NCBI GenBank assembly: GCA_033439265.1
Contig: JAVTVX010000002.1
Span: 2,676,001-2,740,000 of the forward strand
Direction of reading: 5' to 3'
DNA length: 64,000 bases
Source: Dillenia suffruticosa
Lineage: Eukaryota > Streptophyta > Magnoliopsida > Dilleniales > Dilleniaceae
The notes under the pieces were generated by a model. The model was not told the DNA's origin. It ran no database searches and was given only the letters and a program-made list of their open reading frames with translations. The stretch's first letter is position 1. Each line of letters opens with the position of its first letter. Below are positions 12,301 to 24,300 of the stretch, piece after piece. Both the position numbers and the translations under genes were made by a program.

Positions 12301-15300
12301 TCAGCAAATGAAATTCAGTACAATAGTGTTTATGGGATAATGAACAGAGCAGAAACATAGAACAACGATGATCAAGTTAGAGAAGGATGATACAACAAAC
12401 TTATTTCTTCAGGCAAAGCAATATATGAGAGAAACACAAAACTTGAGCCTCTTTGGCGTAACAGCAACCCATCGATAAACAATAGGAGGTAAGAGGAATG
12501 TTAAACAACCCTTTTCTTTTGTGCGTGCATGTTTGTTGCCCCGGGGGGGGGGGGGACTCATTTTTGGCATCCGGAACAGAAGTGCTCCTATAATAATCTT
12601 TCACATTACTAAATGGATAAGGAACCCAGATGCAGATGCAGGTGCCCAAGAGGTTGCATAAAACAAACCAATGGACATCCAATGCACCCACATTAATATA
12701 ATATCAGCTACTAATTATAAAATAAGTAAAATGCAATCAGGCTCTGAACAAGAATATAAGCTAACAATCTACTGCAGATATTACATGCAGCCTATAGCCC
12801 TTCCAAACATAAATTTCTAACAATTTGTAGAACCTTAATCTACCTTTAGAATATCTTCTTCGTGCTCAGAGTTGGTGATCAGATAGCTGAAAGTTTGAGA
12901 ATCTGGTTTCACATTTGCAAGTTCCATCTGCCGGAGAACCCTTAATGCACCATATCTGTTTTTCTGCATCAATCAACAACATGGAAGGTCAAATACAATT
13001 CTTAATATCTTAATTAGAAATTTGAAAAGGATAATTGAATGAGGAGTGGGACCCAGACTAAGCACACCATTTTATACTGCCCAGAAAAATACAGAAAGGA
13101 CAAACAAGAGATACAATAATATATACCACCATGTGAAAGCTCGCGAAAGATCTAGTTCTTCACATAACATCAATGAACTTCAATGAACTTCATTAAAAGC
13201 ATGATGTCTAAAGAATGTAGATTGTTTCCCTATCCAACATCAAAATACTAATATGGGTTAATCATATTCAATATCTACAAAGACCTGCAGCTTGTGATCT
13301 GTGAGGAATCCAAGCACACACTCCTATCAACAGTATGCTATAAACTGTGGGCCTACCAATAGGAAGAGCATTAGTAGTCACAATCATCTGCATGCAAATG
13401 ACCTATGATGTAATATGCCATTAAGTTTATAAATTAATTACAATCTAGATGGGGATTATTTGGAAAAGACATATGCCAAAGTCTGGAAGTACAGAAAAAC
13501 CATAATCAGAAACCTTATTTTTTAACCAACACAGGATTTCAACCTATACTAATTAAATATTTAGTTAACAAAAATCCCCACTTTCCCAACCTAAGCTGAT
13601 AAGTGCAGGTCCCACTAGAAAGAAATGATAAAAATGAATGGCACAAGGATGTAAAGCAATACATGCCCCCTGGACACGTACATCCTATTAAACTAACAAA
13701 AAATCTACAGATCTTGTTATTGAATATTAAGTAGAGCCAAAATTTTATTATTTACAAAATTGACAAACATCAACGACAAAATCAGAAAAACTATGAAGAG
13801 AACCCATGTAAGGAGTTTTAAAGAAAATATCAACAAAACCAGACAGGGATGTCTCTACCCCGTGAAAGGTCCTAGTATGTCTTTTCAGTCCTGAAGTTTT
13901 CAGACAATTTCCTACAGTGATAGTGAGCATTATTATGTTACTATAGTAACCGAAGCAATTCCTAAAATAGTGCCGATAAAAATGCCTTCTTGATATTAAA
14001 AAAGATAAAGAGTTTAAATGACTAATAAGACGTCATTTTTGTTGAATAAGGTTTAGTAAGGTTTTTCACTTGTTGATTTCTCCTTCTCCATAATTCTTTG
14101 ATCAGCATAGACAAGCTTATACAACAAATGTTTCAAATTTCAACAATGAACTCTTCTTTTGTATTGTTTGGGTCAGTTGATGGGGAAAAAAACCTCTTTA
14201 GCCAAAAACTTTCCCTCATATCAGCTATAATGGCCGATCAACAACACCACCCTACCCACCATACGATTGGTAGCCCTACTCCTGGCTTATGATAAATCAT
14301 CCACAATGTGTTTCTCCTTTCAGGAAATTTGATGCATTATTATACTCATACCACATTATATGTTCCAGTTCCTTCTCTGTAGAAAGCAAGTTACAAGTTT
14401 TATTGACCAACTTATAACAGCTGGCTATCAATGCTTAGCCAAATGAGATGAAAAACATAAGCAAAGGTTGCCATAGCACCCTCAATCAACAGATGTAACA
14501 GATTTGGCTGTAAGATGCAATGTGTAACAATCAGTTGTCGCAATCATGATAAAGTTATCTTGAAATGCAACGGCAACCTCAAAGGCATGGTCACAATTAT
14601 TTTCAGTTGTCGGGAGGATTTTATTTTGATCTATAGATAAATGGTATTAAATGTGAAGAATTGCAACAGAAGAACTCACAAAAGTTTAAATAAGGACTTA
14701 AAATATCATTAACCACTAACAAAAGCTTGTTGATATCAAAGTGCCAACAGTATTGATTAATTGGATGCAGCCACCCAAACCTTCATGCATTGCAGTAACT
14801 ATACATGCAATGCCTATATCTATATTGTGCTCATATGGTCAGAATCAATAGGTTTCATAACTTTGACCTCACAACATCTTACAACTTTTGATTTATTTTC
14901 AATAACAAATTCATTAAAGCAAAAGACTTCCTTGAAAATGACGGGATAAGCACAAAAGGTTTAGGAAGTCACCTCTCGAAAATATCCACCCATAATAGAA
15001 TTGTACATGCCAGCTGTTGGCTTCAAATTTATTTCCTCCAAACACTTGAGCATGCTGTATGCACCATGAAACTGCATGGGACCCATTAGCCTTTAAACCA
15101 GACAATCTTTCTAAATGATTAACTAGTGCAATCAGATGTCACTAGAGAGATGCAAATTGTACGACAATAAAGCACAAGCCACGCAGCTTAGTGGTAAGGT
15201 CAAGTACTTACATCTTTCATCCTCATACTTAGACTTATCATTCTCCGAAAAGTCTCACTGTTTGGCTTCAAGTTGTGGTGATGGATCATTTCATATATTC

Positions 15301-18300
15301 GGCGAACCTTGAAACAAGTGCAGCATATAAAAGTCAGATCGAGAGGATATCACTCAAGAAAATGACAAAGATATCTCCAAATAACTGTTGCTCTGCCTAT
15401 ATAATGGTAAATATCGATGAGAATATATCATTCTGGAAAATAAAAGTTTCCATCCAAGCCTATCTAACCAACAAAAAACAAACGCAAGCTACATGCAAAC
15501 ACTGAACACCTCCCCCCAACCCCCCCGGGGGGAAAAAAACATACAGAGGAAAAACAAACCCTAGTTTTGGCAATTTTTGCAAGTTGGCACCATCCATCTA
15601 CCTACACATAATGATGATGATGATGATGAATAACAAAAATGATCAACCTTACAGCATAACTTCCCACAATGATTGGATGAATTACAATGTTGATAATGAC
15701 ATGATAAAGGAAGATGGACAAAAGAGTCACAGATCAAATATGATACACAACAAAGTAAAACTAAAAGATTCAAAAGGACATACATACCACATTAAATTCC
15801 TGGCATTCCCCACTTGCATCTAGTATGGAATGAAGTGTTTCAGTGGATAATGTCAAACCATCTTGAAGCATAAGGTCAACTACATCAAGAGCCTCATGCA
15901 CCTAAATAATAGGAAAGGAAATCCAATGCTTGTAAATCATTAGAACATGCAAAAGAAGAGAGAGAGAGAGAGAGAGAGAGAGTAAAGTACTGAAGCAAGG
16001 TGAAAGGAAAAAAAAGAAGAAGAAGAAATAGCAGCCAACTGAAGTGAATCATTACCTTCAACAAATCACAACAATACAGAACAAGCTTCTCATAGCATCC
16101 TGCAGAAGGTGCGACATCAGCTTTGGCATGCATGTCTTTAACTTTTAAGAGGACATCCTCGACCTTCAACAAACAAGCAACACTTTATTGGAGAAATAGA
16201 GAATAAGATTAAGATGATAGAAAATCTGAATTTTAAAAATCTTCTAAGACAATAATGAAGATAATAGGCTAACAAAATGAGGTACCTACAAAAAGAGGAG
16301 GGCTTAGGAGTGCTTCCTTCTAGCCTTGAACTGCAAAGCAAATTCGCATCGTGGAAGATGGGTGTGATGGGCTCAAAGGATTACTACAAGGTCGACTGAA
16401 TGATCTATTCTTTTATTTTATATCATCCTTTCCTGAAAATACCACGATAAGGGCATTCCAAAAAAAATGGGTTTGAATGGTATTTCCTCATTTGGGAACC
16501 GAGAGATGGAATAAGAAACTAAGATTTGAAGAAAGTTGGCTAAGGTAAATAACGTAGGGTGGTGCTTGGATTATAGGACATGCTTTATCGAGCTTTGTCC
16601 TGTCGAGAGGTACAAATGATGAAAATGCTGGTATGAGGGAAGGTTAGTTCCCTATCAATATACAGTCTTCTTCCTAGACCAACCTTCTCGCTTTTGGATG
16701 CAAATGGTATTCACGGAGTCTTCCTAATGACTATAGTCAACTCTTCAAATCCTGTAAATTATAATGGCTATAGACTCCTAAAACATATGAGGCCAAAGAG
16801 AAGCATAGTAAACAAAAAATAGCAAAAGCACACATCCAAAACCAAGAAGCATCTTTCAGTCCTCCAAAACCTCTGAACTTTGTCTAAAACAAATGATAAA
16901 GACTTTGAAGATTGTTTATTTTGGAATATAAACTTTAGATTGTTTATTTTGAATTACAAACTTTAGAGTGGGAATACAAAGAGTTGTTCAACTAATTTGA
17001 ATTCCTAGAGGGGTCAAGGTATACTTGGGTATTCGAAGATGGTAGTTTGGAGGGGTTCAGCAAGATATTATGATTGCTCAGATTGAATTATAGGAATTAG
17101 GATAAGACTTGCTGGAAATTCTATAGGGTTGGCTTTCTTTGCATGCAAGTGAGTTGGGGAAGGAATTGAACTCATCTGCCCAAAGGAGAGCTGATGTTTT
17201 GGTCAATAGGTGTTCATTATAATATCATTGCCCGTCGACTCGGTTCTTGAGGGATAAAGTTTTCTCTTTTGCATATACGTTGAGTGGCTTCAAGCTTTAT
17301 GAATAGAGTTGTGGACTAGGAATCATGTAGTGGTTTGTATAGCAAGGAGGAAAGTTGTCAAGATACTTCCTCTGTATTGGTTGGCTTGAAAAAACAGGAA
17401 TAGAAGAATTTTTAAGAGGTTGGAAAGTTTGTTGATGATTTTTGCTGATAATTTTCTCAAATGTTAAAGTTTTTGTTTTACTTCAGAGTGTTTGGAATCT
17501 TTTCTAGATGTTGATTTCAAAGACTTCTCTTTCTAGGTAGTCCCTTTGGACAAGCACAACCTTGGTCCTCTTCCCTCGTTTTTGTAGTTCTTTCATTACA
17601 AACAAAATCCTCTTTCTGATAAAGAAAAAAGATTTCTGGGACACAATAAACCCACAAATTATCACAAATGGTAAAGTGGTTCCACATTTTCCAAACCATA
17701 GAGCAATGCAAAACAAGAGATCTCTGGCTTAGTTTCTGAAGATTTCCAGCATATAACACAAATATCCAGAGAGATAGCTTCAAAAGGCCCCCATTTTTGT
17801 AAATTTGTTTTAATCATTTAAGCACACCACAGAACAAGTAAAACCTTAACTTTGACAGAAACTTTCATTTTCCAACTTAATTTTGTTAAGAGAAAAGTGA
17901 AGGTATTCAAGAGGCAAAAAGATGAAAGAAGGATTCATAAGGGAAGGCAGCTGGAGCATCAAGGCTCCAAACTCTAGTATCAGGGATATTAGGAGAGGTC
18001 TTTTCTTTGAAACAAGGAAACATCTAAGGAAAATTCTGTAACTACCCTATCATTAACTGATGTAGCTCAAGAATAACAAGACTAGGATCTTATTTTATTT
18101 GTATTTAGAAAGATTTTCAGAATATTTATTATTCTGTTATTATTTGATTTTCTATGTTACAGGTAGTCAATTAGTTTCTATTTTGGTTAGGGTTTTGTGG
18201 CCTATAAATATTGGTCATACTTTTATGTGATGGTCAGACTTTGGGTTTAGGGAGAGAGGGAGAGAGGGAGAGAGAGAGAGGAAATAAAAAAGTTCTCAAG

Positions 18301-21300
18301 CACAACAAAATAACCATCAGTTCACGTTTTCAACTTGTTCTGTTTTTAACTTTTGGTTTGATTTTAACAGTGGTTCAGGTCTGCTGAGTCATTTTGACGG
18401 AGTTACTAGGTTTTGAGCTCTAGTGCAACACTTTTGTAGGGGGATTTTCTCACAGTTCTACATTCTTTTGAGCCATTGCGCCTCAATGACTGTAAATTTC
18501 AGACTTGTTCATGCATTGAATAACTGCATAATGGTATGCTAGATTTTTATATTATATTTTATGACTTGTTATCCTTATATTTATCTCATAATATGAATAT
18601 TCTTATGAGTGACTCATACTATGATGATCCATATGTAGAATATCATTCTTATAATTGTGACCGATATGAGGACTTCAATGCTTATTATTGACATTACCAT
18701 AGGCATGGTGTTTATGCCACGGAGAGAAATTCGAAACCCTAGCCTCAATACTCTAATGAGACAATTCGTGGTGAATTTATTGATGAACCTAAAACTTTCA
18801 AACAAGTAAAAATTGAGTCTCATTCATATTTGAAAGAAAATTCAACACTTTCCAAACTCCTATAAAACTTCAGAAAGTTTTTCCTTAAGGCCTCAAAAGC
18901 TTAGTTCAATTTCAAGACTGAAATTAAAATTCAAATTTCACCATAAGTTAAAGAGTCTAATCAAAGGAATGAGTCTTCTGTTGAACCCTAAGATATCAAG
19001 CCTCAACTTACAATTCAAGTTTCACCATATGTTGAAGAGTCTAAGTGAAGGAGTGAGCCTTCTTTTGAACCCCAAGATATCAAGCCTTTAGATCCTACCA
19101 TTCTCCAATCTTTAACCAAGGAGGAAAATTTAAAATTGAATCTGTTGAGAACTTTGAAAAGGCTGCAAGAGTTAAAAAGGAAATTAATTTTCAATCTACC
19201 ATTGAAAAGGACAATTTCCTCATTGAAAAGGACAATTTCCTCACAACAGATAAACAATTTTCACCTCATCCTTAATTTTACTTTGTTGCTCCTTCTTAGT
19301 TTTTGTATGTTATTCGTAGGTATGGACCTCATGTTAATTCATTTAATTTACCTATAAATGAAATTGTTTTCTTTGTACAATTTTTTTGTAGTGAGCACTC
19401 ATGTTGTTATCAAGGCATTGATGAGCTTGTGATACTAACAGATTTACCTTGCTGTTTGGAGCTCGCCACCATGATCAAGAGTCTTAAGCTCACAAAGGGG
19501 AGTTCCTTAACCCCCGGAGAATTGATTTCGCTCAAGAATAACAAGTATAGGATTTTATTTTGCTAGCATTTGGAAAGGTTTTCAAAATATTTAGTTTTTC
19601 ATTAATATTTGATTTTCTATGTTATAGTCTGTTCCACTTCAAGTGTAACTTCATAAAATTTTTGGTGCTACTTCAAGTGTCATTTTTCATTATTACATGA
19701 TTTTCTATTTTTCCATTTTTATTCTTATCCTTTGCTATCCCCAATAAATTTTCAATTATAGTATGATAAAATTGACTTTTCGAAAGAAAATTTAGTCAAT
19801 TCATAGTACCTTTTTCTAAATTGTGGTTATTCAATCATTTCCTTAATTTTTGTGCAAATACCTCAAACGATACTTAAGTGAACCAAAGGAAGTATTTGGT
19901 TTCTATTCTAGTAACGGTTTTGTGGCCTATATTGGCTATGCTTTTATGTAATGGTCAAACTTTGAGTAATGAATTGATGATTGAATTGCTCCTCTCCAGG
20001 TAATTTGTCTTCTCCCTCACACCTGTTTCTCTTCTCTGCCCTCTCCTCTGGTTTCTTTCTCTCTCTTATGCACCAGCCTCTTTCCTCTCCCATTCCATTC
20101 TTCATCCTTACATTCCTCCAGAAACTAAAATTGCAACAAATCAAACCATAAAGATAAATCTTTGATAAAGGCGGAATAAACATGGATAGCTAATAAAGTC
20201 CAAGATAATTTGTGGAAAGGGTGATAACTAATCTAATAATCCTCTCAAAAAAGAAGGCAAAAACCATCTACAACTTTAAAAGATATTAGATAAAAAAGGA
20301 TCTGATATTATCTATATCTTTATTTTATTTGACTTTTATCATAAGAAAAATCTAAATGCAGAATGACATCACTAACTGTGAGTGAGGAGGGTTAGGCAGA
20401 TGTGGGGTTTTAGTGGTTCGTTTCTTTGCATCTTAAGTAGTAATTGTCTTAATGATAAGACTTAGAGCACCATGTATTAAAAAGGAAAAGAGAGAGAAAT
20501 GGGAAAGTCAAAGAAGAAATTGCATATATATTACCATAATTCCATAGTTATTAAGGACATTACCAGCAGCATTCATGACAAGTTCCTCACCGCTAAATTT
20601 GGCATGCCAATAGCATAACTAACAATGAGGTGTGAGACATTTTCTGCTCCATAGTCTGCATTGCACAAAAAAAAAAAACAGCATAATATCAGACACATAT
20701 TGCGGGTCTACAAATACTATCGGCTTCCATGAACTTCAGTTTGACAGTTTAGTCAAGCTTCATTAGTCATGGTCAAACTATGGAGTCTGGTTTAAAATAT
20801 GCAACACAGATATCACCCAAAAAAAAAAAGTTTCCCTGCCTCCTTACAATCAAATAATTTCTACTTATGAAGCAGAGGCAATTCATGAGAACTGGGATTC
20901 AATAGTAAGCCACTTCTTTTCCTTTTCTATATCAGAAACTCAAATGCATCAGCAGTCAAAGATTTTAAGGCTATAAATTGGAGGTTGCTAAATCTCAAAA
21001 TGATCAAACTATAAGCAAGTTAAAAGCACCCAAAAAAAAGGAATGTAACCAAATAAAATTGACTGAATCGCTTGTAACTGTTCTCCCTTGCAACGTTGTT
21101 ATCCTAAACAATGGATTTTTATCATTGGCCAAAACCACAAATATCCCACCAAAATTTATGCCCATTTTCAAATTAGGCTCTCCAACTTTTATAGCAGTCA
21201 ATTACCCCCATCCCCCATAAATGTACAGCGTTAGCTTTCTAACAAGGTTTTTATCAAATTTCTAGATGTTCATCCCTTTGAGTTTTGTTTTCTTGCTCCC

Positions 21301-24300
21301 TCAGCAATGGGTTTTCACAAATTCTTGATTTCAAGTTTTCAATAAGAAATAGTATAAAGTTTGTTCAAATTATTAGTAATGGGCACTGATAAATTTGTCT
21401 TTTGGTAGAAGATATAGAAACAAACCTTTGATGTTTAGCGGAAAAGGAAAAAGCCTCTGTTTCTGGTTTGTCCAATCTAAACAATTGAATGCCAGTCAAC
21501 ATTTCATTTTGATTTACTTTTTTCTTTTTGGGAATGGCTTTCATTCCCATTCCAATTCCACTTCCCATCAAACTCAATGATAAAAAATAAATATAAAAAT
21601 TGATCGATTTAGCTCAACAAATGCTTAAAGATGATGAAACATGTTCTGCAGTACATTCTATGGAAACTCCTAATGAATGTTAAAGCAGAGAAAGAGACAA
21701 TATAACTGCAAAGCAAGGTAGAACCAACAAATATTAGACACAATTCCGGCAAATAAAATCTGACCATGGACATACCAGAGGATCTAAGGGCCAAAATATA
21801 TTTCTCAGCAAGGGACTCCAAACTGAACTTCCCCAGTGATTTAAAAATACACGTTGCATGATCGAATGATGAAAATTTCATTATGTCTATCCTTTCTAGC
21901 AGTTGCAAGAACGTCTCCTTCTGGCCACTTTCACTCAAGGCCAATAAATAATTCTCTGCCATACAAAATACAGCTAGTAAGTACTCTGCAGTGACCAAGC
22001 ACAAGGACTTCAATAACATACAATGAGGAAACCATTACTTTAACGAAGCAATTCACTGATGATTATAGATGCCATACACGTAGAACAGTAACAAGTAGAA
22101 TCAGTATAACCTCTATGAAAAAACAATACTTGCATTTCTTTTGTGCAAATAAGGCCACAACAGCTCATTTGGTATTTAGAGTATATGACCACCAATAAAG
22201 AGCACAAAAAATGTCACTTGGGATTTAGTACTATCATATAGTCAAATGCCTTAGAAACTGATTTTGGTTTCTAATCCAAGTCTATCTAAATTATATGGTC
22301 CATAAGCAAATAAGTTGGATTGCTAGATATCCTTTATAAAGATGGGAAAGCTAGGGTGGATGACTCCTTTGACAAGAATGTATATATTCATATATGTGTA
22401 TATATATCAAACGAGTGCATAAAAAGAAATGTTAGGTTTTGCTCTAAATATATGCACAAGAAGTTTACCAAGATTTAAATAAAATGTAAAATGAATTAGC
22501 ACAAGAATAAAAAAGCTATAAAGAGAAGACAAAATGATGATGCTTACCCAAAGGAAAAGCCAATCATACAGGAAGAACTCCAATAAGAGCTCATTAAGTA
22601 AACCCATTTTCTCCTACAAAACGATTTACCTGCTAAGCTGGATAAGCCTCCACCTTCTTCAGCCATAGTGCGATTGCAGAGCTCCTGAATCTTATCTTGA
22701 TTATTTACTCTGATATAAAGTAGCATCTCATAATAACCTAAACTTGAAAGTGACTCTGAATTTCCATCTTTTATAAGTTGAACAAAAAATTCAAATTCTT
22801 CAACCATTCCCATCTCACTTAAATACATTAAAATAGGGCCATAAGTTGCATCAGCTATTTTAAAACCCTGCTCCTTCATAGATGTTAATAATTGATAAGC
22901 CATATGAATTTGATCCAACAAAACATCCTCATCTTCACTCTTTCTAGCCATCTCAATGCAAAATTTTATCAAAGAATTGTACTCTTTAACACCAGATGCC
23001 CGTCGCAGTCTATCAAACACCTTTATAGTAACTTCTGCCCCAAGCTGATGCCCACACATCTGAACCAGTTTTTCAAAGCGGCCTGTTTGGGTGTTCTTAT
23101 GTACCCATTTTTGTTTCCTCTGTCGTGACACTTCTTTTCGTCGCTCTAAAATGATTTTGTGAGAAGGGCTTGTCAACAATGTCAGATCAAATATATTATC
23201 CAGCTGTTTCTCATCCTCTTTAGCCACTGAATCAGATGAATTGTCATCTTGTGACTCTGAATCTACTGCAAATTAAAGATGTTAGAGAAAATTGCATTGA
23301 AAACAAAAACCATGCACAGTTAAGAAAGTCATGCAGACAACAAAGTAAATTTCGTCAGTACAAACATAGTTGGGAAGAAAAGTTATTAACTGATAACCTA
23401 AAAATGGAACATGGGGAGTATATAGCCTTTTCTCTTATTTTACACCATATACTATATATTTGTAGTATGAAATTATGTATACACACCAGAAATTAGGTAA
23501 GACAATCTGGAATAGTAACTGATGGGAATCTAGAAGTTAAGATTTTAAGTTCAAAGACACTGCTAATGTTTTTAAGGCTTATTGCGAAATTGAATGTACT
23601 GATACAAAGATATATTTACTCTGCGCTTTTTGAATGACATGATATACTTGTTTTGCTAATAGATTGAAGAGTGCCAAATAACAGTTGACAAGCAAAGGCA
23701 ACAAACATATAACCAAACAATGGAACATATAAAATGAAACATAAGAACCATTCAACAATAATTTGTATAACTGATTGTTGTAAAATATCAATCATATATA
23801 AATATTTCACATTTATACAATCGAAATGTTATCATAAGTTGAGATGAAAAGTTGAGTTGAGTAACATATTAATAATAAATCATTTTAAAAAATAGAGTAT
23901 CAAAAACATTTTAGTGAGCTAAGAAATACATGAAAGAATAGCAAATACAATTGAGTACTGCTATGAGAACAAAACAAAGTCAACAACCAAATTGACCAAA
24001 AGCCGATATACCGTGATTTCTTTTAACTTTAAAAAGCACATCATAATGTAATCTTTTAACTTTATAAACTCCACATGTAATAAGTTTATGCTACATAGGA
24101 TTTAGTAAATTTTGTCATTGAACTTTTTGGGCATATTTAGGGCCAAATAGCACTACTCCTGAAAATTTTCTTCATACAATGGGAAGTTTGTAGCATGTCA
24201 TGGGATGAAAGAACAATAAACAATCTCTCAGGAGCGGAACAACAGGGCAACTGGCCCCTGAAATTCATTTTTTATTAAAAAAATTAGTGTGTAAAATTTG

